DNA from: Pholis gunnellus
Lineage: Eukaryota; Chordata; Actinopteri; Perciformes; Pholidae
Direction: 5' to 3'
Assembly (NCBI GenBank): GCA_910591455.2
Contig: OU342819.1
Location: 20,215,762-20,279,761 of the forward strand
DNA: 64,000 bases
Positions 47,612 through 58,419 of this stretch are shown in pieces; the first letter of the stretch is position 1, and every line of letters begins with the position of its first letter. Made by a program: the position numbers and the translations under genes. The notes beneath the pieces were generated by a model that saw only the letters and a program-made list of their open reading frames with translations, did no database searches and was not told the DNA's origin.

Positions 47612-47734
47612 CTGTTGCTGCTGTTCACATGTCTGCTTCAGTTGGAACAGACGTTGCACATTTGAAGAGTTGAATGTCAAAGAACTCAAATAGTATTTAA
47701 AAGCGTCCCGATAAAGGCCTCCTATACCACAACT
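47612..47734 (-). CDS. Candidate exon (chain member)
   Basis: A 123-nt minus-strand segment after a T-rich tract and ACCAAG, ending at the donor GCAACAG|GTAGTT, phase 0-0, 41 codons. The residues suggest an alpha-helical segment (Leu-Tyr-Arg-Asp-Ala-Phe-Lys-Tyr-Tyr-Leu) like a TPR-type helix, ending in a run of four Gln. That resemblance is vague. The full open frame spans 47525-47818. Confidence 0.28.
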
Positions 47735-48235
47735 CTTGGTCAGATGAAACAAATGATTATGAAATATTTGTCCTTCAGTCTTTTTTTGCAAAAGCAGTTT
47801 TGTTTTGGAAAGAACCACAAATTCATTCGACAGTTTTTACTGGTTCAGTACATTGTAGTTTCTTATTAAATTAGACACAATGATCTCTGCAGGGGTCAAT
47901 AAAGCCTCACATCATTGTTGCATTATTTCACAGCACTATTTTCCTCCTGCAATATATTAACACCGAGGAGCTGCCCCGCAGTCACTGAGCTGTTCTACCG
48001 GTCCGAGAACATGTGAATTATTTACCTCACACACCAGATAATCTCACCGGATCCTCTCTAATCAGGACGCAGCACACGTCGTGAATGCACACAAACTTCA
48101 CAAGGTCATTTTTATCTGAGATTAGAAAATAGGAGCTGTCTTCTCAAGAACCTTGAAAACGAACACTAAAGAAAAAGACTTATGAGAAGAGGGAACGTAG
48201 GAAACAATAGCTCTGATATACGCGTTAGCATTTAC

Positions 48236-48397
48236 TGCTGCAGAATGCTTCCGTGTCACGGTGACTAATGTACCGTCTTTTGTCTTTTTTGTTCTTCAGT
48301 GTATTTATTTTCACGTTCCCAATATATTTTCCGGAATTTTTCAGATCTGACTTCTTCCCTTTCTCAGGTTTTTTTGGCTCTCTGGTGGTGTTCTTGC
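48236..48397 (-). CDS. Candidate Lys-rich exon
   Basis: A strong minus-strand acceptor (GCTATTTTTCTGTGCAG) is followed by 162 nt open in phase 1, with a donor GCAGCA|GTAAAT. The segment is symmetric 1-1. The encoded peptide is about 54 residues and very rich in Lys, which A-rich non-coding DNA can also produce. Its end phase does not match the phase-0 start of the next candidate at 47734. An intervening exon would be needed, or it is not part of the chain. Confidence 0.22.
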
Positions 48398-48424
48398 CTG
48401 CACAGAAAAATAGCTTCAAAAACT

Positions 48425-48610
48425 AAAAACACATTCATGCACATGTCGGCAACGGCAGTGAGCGTTTGCCGTCCACCTATTAGCAAGCTTATTAAAAAAC
48501 ATTGACGTCAAAATGTCCGGTGTGTCTCCAACGGAGTTCCACCAGGATCGCCACCGTTTCAGAGCTATTTGGTGTTAACATGTGACTTTATGTCATTTGG
48601 ATTCATTAAA
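48425..48610 (+). repeat. Dispersed repeat family 2, copy 2
   Basis: Shares ordered blocks with 2640-2885: GGCAACGG, ATTAGCAAGCTT, AACATTGA, CAGGATCGC, TTTCAGAGC and GTGTTAACATGTGACTTT. Indels between blocks show old divergence. Confidence 0.5.
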
Positions 48611-48661
48611 AGATATTTTTTTTAAAGGATTGCCAGCAATCAAACGGGTTGACAAGCACAA

Positions 48662-48689
48662 GACGGATCAAACGTGTGTTTGATCCGTC
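48662..48689. repeat. Perfect hairpin, 12-bp arms, GTGT loop
   Basis: GACGGATCAAAC (48662-48673) and GTTTGATCCGTC (48678-48689) are exact reverse complements with a 4-nt loop. It follows family 2 copy 2 by about 50 bases. No poly-T follows on either strand. Confidence 0.85.
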
Positions 48690-48699
48690 ATTTCAAAAG

Positions 48700-50900
48700 T
48701 CAAACCTCTTGAGTGTATGTCGTGGCGTTTGACGTTCTGTACGTGACCACAGCTAACGTCATCGCCTGTATGCTGGTCATGTCTCACTGGTGAAACGTAA
48801 GGTCTTAGGTTTCTCCTACAGTAATATATTGGGCCACTTGCTAACGTGTTCTGCACACTCACTGAAAGCACACGGATCTGGACAGTTGATCTGTTTGGGT
48901 TGCATTGGTGATCTTTGGTGGTTAATGCCCTGCCTTGTTCAATACGTACGTCATCATTGTTTTCAGACCTGTAGTTGAAGTCCTGTGGCATATATTACTT
49001 AAATAATTGCAGTTCCAGCCAGCCGGGAGCTTTGAAGACCTGTCATTCCACACCTGCCTACTACTATAAACTACACTCTGAGGACAGAAGCCAGAAACAC
49101 ACAACACAGCTAAGTACTGTGTACCGGTAATTCAAGGGGTTGGTTCCTGTACTAGTTCTTTCTCAGGGGTTTGCTGGCTGTTAATGATATTTTGTTAAAC
49201 TAGGACTCTGACTGGCACCACAGCTTAACGGCAAGCGACCGCTTCCTCAACCACTACTGCCTGCTGCCTTTGAGCAACGCACTGAACACCGACACGCAAA
49301 TCTTTTCTGTGTAAACGACGGATTTAAGCAGACGACTTTAATACCTCTATCAAGCAGAACAAGCAAATACAACACCAACATCGCTTTTAGGATTGAGCAT
49401 ATAGACGACACTAATCCAGAACACCTTGCAGCAAGAATAATAATCATATAATTCACTAATTTTACAAGGAGCCAGTTATACAAGAGTGCAAGGGTCACAT
49501 CAGCTGCAGGCAAAGATAACAAAAGTTAACCTAGAATCTCCATTTTCCATGCAGCGTAAGAGAACGTACAGAGCATAAGAGACCTGGATATAATGCGGTA
49601 CACAGCTGATTGATTACGCAACACCATTTTTGTCTCTGCCTTGAGTGAACAAAGGGTACTAGAGTGGGCAAGATGAGCAAATTAGAAGGGATTTATGTAG
49701 AACTAACGAGGTCTTCTAAAGCAAATGGTGTTTATCATTCTATTAGCCTGCTGGACTGTGGGCAGAGGGGCCATCTGCAGAAAGTGCTTTGGTCAAAAGG
49801 CTGGAGCTGCAGAGGAAGAGGTGAAATTAATTTACAGCTACAGCCGACAGAGTCAGAAGGAACCTTTTTTCCCCACAGAAGCAAATTAAATGTTGCTCCT
49901 CGGCTGCATCGGCAGGCTGACGACCCCCTTGCTGCGTGTGAACCGCGATCTCCAACATACATGACGCGTACCACGCTGCTGTGCTGTTGTTTTTCTGTGC
50001 GTCTACATTCACTCTTGCACAGGAGCTGTTTATGCATTGTAAATGTCAAAGCAATTTTTCACTTCTGCCGGCACAAATGTCACAAGCCGGCTGTGTGGCT
50101 GACTTTGTATGCTGCTGATTTTAACGTGAGTTATTATTTGCATGTGGCAGTATGGCGTGATTATCCATCATTATCAGTCTGTCTGGGTATTTAATCAGCT
50201 CGTCACAGAATATATCACTACCATTGTGATGCATAATGCCCTCTGGAAAAAAAAGGATTCAGCCACTCTCAGAGGAAACCTGCATGATACCACTCTTCTC
50301 TATCCGATGTGCTCGACTTTAAGCGTGACTCAACACCCCTGCACATGCCTCATTACACAATCAAACCCCGGGCCACCCATCATTGCAATTGACACTGTAA
50401 AAAAGGGGATTAATCAATTAGTAGTATCAATAGTATGATGAAATGGCTGTACATATAATTAACAAACACAAAACACAAAAAGAAATGTTATTTACCTGCA
50501 TTAAAGCTTGAGATGTAACTGTTTCTTGTTCACTGACAAACATTCAGTGCCGGTCGTGGCCTGTTAGTCGCTGATGTCGCTGAATGGCTTTGTGGTCCTG
50601 TATGCCGTTGCATTAGTGGAATGGATGCGGTTGAAGCTGTCATGTAAAATTAAGGACACACCAACACAGGTACCAGATATCAGGCAAATACTGACTCAAA
50701 GAGCTGGATCGGATGTCTCTGGCTCTCTAAACAGGTTCACGCTTTTTAAATGAAATTAAGATTTTTTACAAAGTTGCCGTTTTATAATTTATTATTTTCA
50801 ATTCTGTATGTTCATATCTACATATTTTTTGATACATTTTGTTTATAAAAGCAATGTTTAAGTCCAGCCTGTTGTAATGATCCCTGTCACGTCCACACAA
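48700..50900. other. Non-coding stretch with one long chance frame
   Basis: Includes the longest moderately complex plus-strand frame (49664-50194, 176 codons), which has no supporting splice or promoter context. The AT-rich part at 50100-50270 could be conserved non-coding sequence. Nothing else is recognised. Confidence 0.4.
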
Positions 50901-50924
50901 TGAGGCGTACAGCTGGATAACTGA

Positions 50925-51015
50925 ACACTGGTGTTGGAGCGATACTCGGCATCGACCTGCAGCCAACGCCCAGGTATCTGTATCAGGACGAGTTGTATCT
51001 TTCATCCCTACTTTA
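50925..51015 (-). repeat. Fragment of a fish 'GGTATCGG'-type dispersed repeat
   Basis: GATACTCGGCATCGACC and AGGTATCTGTATCAGGACGA, followed by TTGTATCTTTCATCCCTA, match the pattern of a common teleost interspersed repeat with tandem GATACTCGGTATCGG-like motifs. Class and strand are uncertain. Confidence 0.35.
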
Positions 51016-51062
51016 AATTGTTCACAGAAATAAATCACAGTCACTGATGTAGATAAAGCGTC

Positions 51063-51102
51063 AGTAGTAGTATTATTATTATTAATAATTATTATTATTA
51101 TA
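51063..51102. repeat. TAG/TTA trinucleotide-rich repeat
   Basis: (TAG)3 passes into (TTA)n with an internal switch to AAT, giving a partly self-complementary AT-rich run. Confidence 0.85.
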
Positions 51103-51299
51103 ATGAAAGACGTGCAGTGCAGCTTCTGAGTGAACGGGATGTCGGCTGGTCCTAACATTCAGACCATTTAGAGCTTCTTATGCAATCTGCATTCTTCAAT
51201 ACTTTCTAAAAGAAAAGGGAGCGAGACGCCTGCGGTCAAAGCATCATTTATTACTTCTGAGCAAGATCACTTCTTTCTCTGAGATAGAAGATGCTGTTT

Positions 51300-51560
51300 T
51301 GGTCACTGATTGTGAAACCTTGTCGCGTCCGATTTGTTTTGGGTAACGATAGACCCCAGATCCTTGGGTAACGTGTTTCCTTTGGCCTCCGGGCTAAACA
51401 AAAGTGTTTCTGTCTTATCTTCGGCTTCGTCTTGTTTTTTAGAGCAAAGAATTACAAACCACAGACTGTGAATATCTTGAGAGCCTCGCTCTCCTCTCGC
51501 TCTGCACAAATGTACAATCAGGTGTCATCAGCATAACTCTGGAGATGATCTCTGCAGAGA
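51300..51560 (-). pseudogene. LINE reverse transcriptase remnant with YADD box
   Basis: On the minus strand 51524-51535 encodes Tyr-Ala-Asp-Asp, the catalytic motif. It is followed by Thr, then an in-frame TGA (51518-51520) where Gln is expected, then Leu-Tyr. Downstream, a frame encodes Glu-Asp-Lys-Thr-Glu-Thr-Leu-Leu-Phe-Ser-Pro-Glu, matching the L-N-E-x-K-T-E-x-x-x-F-G-P block of fish Rex1/Maui/L2 reverse transcriptases. The fingers domain, thumb and tail are missing, so it is dead. Confidence 0.82.
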
Positions 51561-52484
51561 GTTCCTTCTGCTGCTCCTTCCTGAGCTGCGTTAGCTTACA
51601 AGGGCAAAACAAGGAAACATAATCATTTTTTCAGCTCATTTATTGTTTTGACTGAAAAAGAAAGTGGTGTTTTGAATAATTCCCATGTGTCATTATCGAA
51701 TATGACTTAAGATTGACCCACATATGGAGTGAAGGCTCCAAAGCTATTTCTGCTAATGGACTTTTCACATATTTGTCTCTATCTATATTCAGCACAGGAT
51801 GGACATTTTAACCTTTGCATAATTTAATAATAAAGGGTCCGTCAATTTATTTTTCAAGTCAATTCAGTAGTTCTGCCAACAGAGAGCTGTATAATTTTAC
51901 AAATGTATAATTTATGTCACCATCAGCCGCTGCAATAATGTCTGTGCCGCTCAATGTTTGAGTACTCTGGGCTGTTGTATTCAGATTATATATTTTTTTA
52001 TGATATGACCATTTATGAAAAAGCAAGCTCCGCCTATTGATCATCTTGGAATTCTGGGAGCTTCTCATTTTGCTTCTTCGGTGTCCAGAGAGAGAGAGAT
52101 TACACAAACGTGTAGCTTGCCCCTATGCAAAATGACTGCTTTGACTTGAAAATTGAGACAGAAATCAATGTTCCGAGTGCCATTAGAGAGACAAAAACAC
52201 AGTCTTACTTTGAAAAGCCTTTCATACATGAACCGCATTCATCAGAAAAATCACCCGAGAACCAAAGTCTATATTTGGGCAGATCTGGCGTCACATGATC
52301 TAGTGCTGCATAACGGATAGTTATGCAGAGGTTCTGCTGCTTGCGCTCATTTTGGCCGGAGTATAACCAGTCGTCCTCCTCCGGCCACTGAGCAGCTGGG
52401 GGCTAAGTTCTAGCGTGCCTTCACCTCGGCACTAGTCTTTAAGCGAGGAGAAAGTGTTGCTCATTCTGCTTCCCCGACCGGGGC

Positions 52485-52550
52485 CTGTGCAGGGATTCGA
52501 ACCCCGGCCTAATTGACTACATTGCATTCACTGCGCCGTACTGCAACCCT
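52485..52550 (-). repeat. tRNA-like sequence, probable SINE head or tRNA fossil
   Basis: The minus strand has a perfect B box within a 5-bp T-arm stem (GGTTCGAATCCC, 52490-52507) and an A-box-like ACGGCGCAGTG about 40 bases upstream (near 52530-52540). The sequences flanking the would-be acceptor stem do not pair. A functional tRNA is therefore unlikely. Confidence 0.4.
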
Positions 52551-52789
52551 GAGAGGCGGCGTGAAGTGAGGATCTTGTCTAAACTGAGCCCTGAGCCTCT
52601 GACAGTGCGAAGTCACACAGGCATTTTCTCAACAGAATGTCGAAAATTGCCTCCCTCTCCAAAGCTCCCCTAACAATGTTCAGCTCGGATTTTAGAAGAG
52701 ACGGGTATTCAGGCAGGCCCGAGGGCTAATAGCCCACAAAGTCAAATATGTACAGTGGCTGCGGGGTAATAGTCAGCCGAGGCTGAGCT

Positions 52790-52935
52790 GACTGGGTGGC
52801 TGAAAGGGAAAGAAGGAAGGGGAGAGAGGGATGGAAACTTTGAGAGGAGAGAGCAAGCAAAGGGCAGGGAACTATGGGATATGGAGAGAGGAAGAAAAGA
52901 CCAAAAGGAGGTGGAGGAAGAGAAGCGACCATAAA
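52790..52935. repeat. Polypurine-rich tract
   Basis: GGAAAG and GAGAGG units with few pyrimidines on the plus strand. Confidence 0.75.
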
Positions 52936-53117
52936 CAATCCTCAGGTGATGCGACGCTACAGGTGCAGGTCGCCCCTTAACCTCAGTATCCTTTGTCTCT
53001 TTCATTTCTCTTCATCTTTTTTTTCTCACCACTCGCCCCTCCGTTACTCCTACAGCGCCCTTGTCTCTGAGTGCTACACCAGGTTGAGTTACAGGTGCAC
53101 CGAAACAAAATCCCTCA

Positions 53118-53157
53118 CCTCCCTCCCCCCCCTCCCTTCCTCCCTCCCTCCCTCCTC
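53118..53157. repeat. CCCT/CCTT-rich pyrimidine run
   Basis: C- and T-only sequence with CCCT and CCTT tetramers. Confidence 0.85.
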
Positions 53158-53291
53158 AGCAGGCTCGAGCCACATTAATCCACTGATGTAGATTTACAGC
53201 GACGGGCCGGCCCGGTGAGCCCCTGGTTAGATCACTTCAATTCCAGAATGTTCTGCTGAATGTCCTTTTGGTTTTTTCCCCCCCTCTGTCT

Positions 53292-53328
53292 TCCTCCTCC
53301 TCCTCCTCCTCCTCCTCCTCCTCCTCCT
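53292..53328. repeat. Microsatellite (CCT)12
   Basis: Perfect CCT array. Confidence 0.96.
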
Positions 53329-53339
53329 TTCTAGCTGCC

Positions 53340-54870
53340 TACCCCATGTCCCTCAAGCTGTTGCCTTTTTAACGCGATCCCTGACACGTATTCTTCAAAT
53401 ATCTGATGTGGCTGCTTGGATGAATCCCAAGTGAGGGATTAGCTTTGACACCTGACCCGGACAATAAGACAAACCAAAGAAGAAGAGCAGCTCCACCCTG
53501 CATACTGAGACCAGACACGTCTCCAGGAACGTATTCTGTTTTGGTATCTGTCAAAACGTAGGTAACACAGCAGCGGCTGAATTTATGTTTGCTGAGAAGC
53601 AACAGCACTAAATCGTGTGCGATATTACGCAGAAATAGCATTACTTTCCTGGCATTCTTTGTTAATATAACGCAGTTTTTGTGTTGGTTGAGGCGCATAA
53701 TACACCGTGCGAATGTATTGTCCTGGTTTTTGAATGTGGCCCAGGATTGTTGATGCATGTCATCCACTTCTCATTCTTCTAAACCATCGCTTTCTCTGTC
53801 TACCTTCAAATATGCCACAGAGGAGGAATTGACAAATAATGCCATATGTTTTGTAGCAGCAGTGTTCTCAGAGGAGCCCATTTGTCATTTATAACAGCTG
53901 GGCTGATCAAAGTACAATGACTATTGTATCAAAGAATGAGTGAAACAATGCCCAACTGCACCATCCTAGACGTCACCGATTCTGTGATTTGCAGGTCACC
54001 AGGGGGACGTACCGGAGGTTGATCTGCAGCCGCCGAGCAGCTTTAACATTATATATTATATTAACAGTTGTGTCATAGTCCAGGGACTTTGCTGACAATA
54101 CACTTCCTGTTTTGCTTTGATATTCTCACCTTATGTGTGACCTGGTTTTATTTCCCTTCTTTCGTGATTGTCTGCTCCGCCCTTGTCTAATAATCCTGCT
54201 CACAGAGAATTCCTTTCACTGAGGCGTCCACATGGACACTAGCTGTTCTATTGATCTAGCTGTTAAATATGTTGTGAAAGCACCGAGGGTCAACCCTACA
54301 ATGGTGTCGCAATGTTGGTGAAAAGAGTTTGGTCAACAATAATGAGATATCTGATTTTCTCCATATTGCTCAGTCATAGTTTCCAACCAAATCTGCTCCA
54401 GTTTTAACACAAGATGTTTTTTTTTACTTACAAGTAATCAAGTCACCGCGGGATAAATAATACGCCGACCAGTGCAAACTTGTGGTGCTGATCGATAACA
54501 GACCGAGTGGTAAAGAGTTGTAAACACAGTCATCCAATCCCGGCTTTTAACAAATCGATCAAGTCTGCTTCATTCCAGTTATTAAACTCTTTGTGTAAAC
54601 AAGCTCCAATTAAAGACCAAATTCAATCAATATCTATTTTAATCCACCTGTCGTTAGTATTCATGTCAGTCTTATGTGTCCATTACCGGAGTCTTCTCCT
54701 CTGTTCCATTGTTCTTTCTTTGTTTAATTCGTCCACTGCTCCCACTGAGTCCACGCCTGCTGTGAACACACACGCCAATGACATTGTACTGTCTCTCCAC
54801 CAAATGGCATATGTTAACCCGGCGTGCGTCCATTAACTTTGACACTGCAGCATCTTGTCTCTCACAGGTC
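53340..54870. other. Non-coding stretch, nothing recognised
   Basis: The 132-codon minus-strand frame at 53369-53767 lacks good splice sites. No repeat family is recognised. Confidence 0.45.
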
Positions 54871-54879
54871 CCAGCCACT

Positions 54880-55150
54880 GGCTCCTTTCCACCACCATCT
54901 ACCGGACCTCTGACGTCTTATCTCTCTCCTCTCTGTCATTCCCTCCCTCCTACATCTGCTGTGTCCTTCTTACTTTACTGCCCTTCTCCCTGCATTCTTC
55001 ATCCCTCTGTTCCCCCCCCCCTTCCGTTTCATCCTTTCCCTGTTTCCTTTGCTCTATCCTTTCTCTTTTCTTCCTTCCATGTCTTCCTCCTCTTTGGTTT
55101 CTACTTCCCTTCCCTCTTTCTTTCTCTCTCACCCTTTCCTCCGCCCCGAC
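54880..55150. repeat. Polypyrimidine-rich tract
   Basis: About 270 bases dominated by C and T, with a 9-base C run at about 55012-55021. It makes Ser/Leu/Phe-rich artefact frames. Confidence 0.85.
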
Positions 55151-55248
55151 ACCAATCACTTCCGATCTGACACTGCAGGCCGCTGTTTCACTTAGTTTCA
55201 TCTCCACACTGTTGACACTGACCCGAGTCCTGCATCAGATATGGTGAA

Positions 55249-55274
55249 GGAGAGAGAGAGAGAGAGAGAGAGAG
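55249..55274. repeat. Microsatellite (GA)13
   Basis: Perfect GA run at the start of the long purine tract. Confidence 0.95.
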
Positions 55275-56290
55275 TATGTGCATGTGTGCAAGGGGGAGGG
55301 ACACCGGGAGAGGAGGGGGAGTCATGTCCAGGCGTGATGAAACACACCTAGGGATGAATGCAAGTCCATTCATCTCCTTGTTCTCAGGCATCCATTCACA
55401 GAGGCTGATGGAGCGTGGCGATAAAGAGGAGAGGAGATATGAATGGTCCGACTTTGAGAGGGAGGGAACGGAGGAATGAGGAAGAAGAGGAGGTTCAAAT
55501 AAAAGAGGGTGTTGGGGAGGAAATGGAGAAAGGAAGGGTGGCGGGCACAAAAACATGGAGGGAAAATGAGTTTAGCAATAACGGGAAGGAGGCAATAAGG
55601 ATCAAAGGGGAAGGAAAGAAAACAGAAGAAGAAAGGAAGGTAGGAACAATGCACCTGGAAATGAGGAGACAGTGGAAGTAAACAAGAGTAAGAAAGGAAG
55701 TAGGGAAGAAAAATCATTAGGGCAAATTAAAAGGAAATGGAAGGAAGATAGTGAACAGGAAATACAGAAAGGGAAGGTCAAACAAAGGAAGTAGTGGAGG
55801 ATTGAAGGAAAGAGCCCAAGGAATTAAGGAGAGGAACGTAAGGAAGAATAGAAGGAATGTAGGGAAAAAGCAGCAAAGGGAAACAAGAAGTGGAGGCTAG
55901 AAGTAAGGCAACAAGATGAATAAAGAGCAGATTGGAGTGTGGAAGAAAAGACACTAAATAAAGAAGGGAGTGGAAAGTGGAAGTGGAGACCAAAAGGGAA
56001 TGGAGGTAATGAAGAAAAGGAGGAACGAGTGGAGGACGGAAGACAGGAAAGATAAACGGGCACATGGTTTTAAGGAGGTAAAAAGAGGAATAGAGGAAGA
56101 AATTGAGAAAAAGACAAAAGGACAGAGCAGCTAAAATACAGAAGAAAGGGAGCAAGGAATGAAGGGGAGAGGAAAGAAGTGAGGAAAGGCTGGAGGGAGT
56201 CCAAACGGAGAGGAAGCTCAAACAAAGCAAATAAACAAAAGGAAAGCAGAATAAAGTCCAGCCGATCCCCGAAAAAATAGAAAAGAAAAA
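55275..56290. repeat. Kilobase-scale polypurine tract
   Basis: About 1 kb with strong purine excess on the plus strand, built from diverged GGAAG, GAAAG and AGGAA units. It explains the 348-codon minus-strand frame at 55778-56824, whose Ser/Leu/Phe/Pro composition is that of a translated pyrimidine tract. Confidence 0.85.
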
Positions 56291-56799
56291 AACAACCCCA
56301 AAATGGCTGAACTCATGTAGCTCGGTGCAGCCTTTCAATGGATATGATGTCACTCCCACATGAAAGAGAGTCTGCTTCAACAACACACGGGGATTATGTG
56401 AATGAGATGAAGTATTCAGACGGCTTAGTGTCACAATTAAACGTGTGTGACTGTGGAGAAGAGACAGAGACAAAGAGACGGAGACCGACAGCAGGACGAG
56501 AGAGAGAAACGGGCAGCGGCAGCCTTGAGTCGTCTGCCTGTCGCTCTGCTTCGCCACCACTACGCTGTGATGGATTGTGGGAAGTGATGACACATGACAA
56601 CTTCTACTGTCGTATTCAAACACAGAGAGACACAGCCGGCCAGGTGGCCGGTTGCACGGAGACATCTCTGCAGCCAAAGCGGGGGGTTTCATGCCACTTC
56701 TCCTTTTATTTATTCTCTCGCGACTCCTTCCTCTCTTCCTTCCTTCATTTCCTTTGCTTGCCTCTTTCTTTTTCTCTCTCATTTGACATGTGGAGACAC

Positions 56800-57990
56800 A
56801 GCTACCAACATGTTTGTAGAACATCCAGGTGCATGCATCACATGCAACGAGCTATGTCGGCTTTAGAATTTTCTCAAACTAATTTTACAATCTGTTGCCA
56901 GAGTTTACCCAACAGTCTAAGTGGCCTCATGGCGGTTTAAAGGATAATTAAGATTTAGAACAACTTGGGTCGTTTCTTTGTAGTTTCCGGCTACTGTTTC
57001 TATCAGTCACACCGTAATATCCTTTAAACACTGTTAGACGGGGAGGAAACGCAAGCAATCACACTGGTGGTATAGTTTTTCAGTCAAAGAAATCAAACCC
57101 CTTCATCTGGAGGTAAATCTTAAAAAGAGTGCAGCTGAAATGTAATTCATAACCTCTTTATTTGCAGAGGTAAACAAAAGTATTGTCAGTACCGTAAATC
57201 CAAGCAGTGTGGAAGCTAACGAAGACGAAAGGTTTAGTCCTTATAGTTAGTCAAGTTAGCTCAGTAACATCCCTCAGAACAGTACATACTGTATGCTCAT
57301 TCAGATTAGGGAATAAACGAATCAGGGACCCAACGAATTAAACAGTTGAAGCCGCCCGTTCACAAATACGTAGTTATACACTAGAGGAACAGGATGCCTT
57401 TCATTGTGAATGGGACCCCAAAATAACATGGCGCTGCTCCCCAAAGTCCCAGACACAAATGTGCCCCATTGGCAGAAAGTGGGGGAAGTTGCGAAAGGTT
57501 TTGATTTGAGAGAACGCGGGACGTCGACAACACGCCGTGCTGGTTTCTGGATCAGCACTTTTGCAACTCGATTAAAATAGTGGCGCCAGAGAAAACAACC
57601 GTCCAATCATTCAGTGCAACTCCACCAGGAGACAAGAGCGTCAAGAGTGATAATTGATGGTTTGAAACACAGTTTACATACAATGCCCACATTGTTTTTA
57701 TTCTCCCCCTTCTGCATTGTCTGTGGATGACAATACGGTGTGATTATGATTAAAGAAAGATTGTGTTCATAGTTAAAATAAATTTGTCAATTTGTGCGAT
57801 TGGAAGCAAAGTCTGCATGAAACACGGCTGAACTGCTTTTGGATGTTTCTATATTTCCATCGGGGCGGCCACAGACGTCCAAACAGATGTCGGGTAAGCA
57901 ACACGTTCTCACTTTCAGCTCATCGGTTGGTCATCGGCTACTCTTCGAACTCTGACGCTCCAAGTCGACCTCGAAGCCTCAGCTTGGCAT
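56800..57990. other. Non-coding stretch, nothing recognised
   Basis: No exon, repeat family or RNA gene is supported. Confidence 0.45.
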
Positions 57991-57994
57991 GCGT

Positions 57995-58415
57995 CAGGTC
58001 TGCACGCGGACCTTTTGTTTTCAAAAGAAACTCCCGCGTTCACAGGAAACGGCTTGGTTAAGATAAGGCAACAACATGGTTGTGGTTTTGGTTAAAATAA
58101 AGTTTGTAGTTACCACGTTATGTCCGGACGTAGCTAAGTCACGTACGCAACGTAGCGCATAAACTATGCAACATAGTCAAGTAGAATACGTCATAAAGTT
58201 AGGTGAACTCCATAAAGTAGGTTGAAGGCTACGTCACATCAGTAACGTAACCTACATCACATATTATTTAAAATAAGTCAACATTGACTTTTGGGCACCC
58301 TTCTCCTGGGTGAAAGTCCTGTGTTTGTTCTACTCCCTCCTCCTTACGCAGACTTTATCACTCTTTAAACTACGTCACCTGACTTCCTCCTTTACTCCCG
58401 CTATAGTTTGGCGCG
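57995..58415 (+). repeat. Dispersed repeat family 1, longest copy
   Basis: Contains AAGGCAACAACATGGTTGTG, a middle rich in ACGTA and GTAACGTA units, AAGTCAACATTGACTTTTGG, TCCTGGGTGAAAGTCCTGTG and CTCTTTAAACTACGTCACCT. The order and several blocks are shared with 38460-38735, 36998-37150 and 28135-28350. It appears the most complete of the four copies, about 420 bp. No coding potential or terminal inverted repeat is visible. Confidence 0.65.
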
Positions 58416-58419
58416 TAAG

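Noticed and set aside
49664..50194. 176-codon plus-strand frame starting Met-Gly-Lys-Met-Ser
   Set aside because: The length is within chance for 64 kb in six frames. No Kozak context, splice partner or recognisable domain was seen, though it deserves a database search.
55778..56824. 348-codon open frame on the minus strand, the longest in the window
   Set aside because: It translates a kilobase purine tract. Ser, Leu, Phe and Pro dominate, there is no domain and no splice or promoter context.
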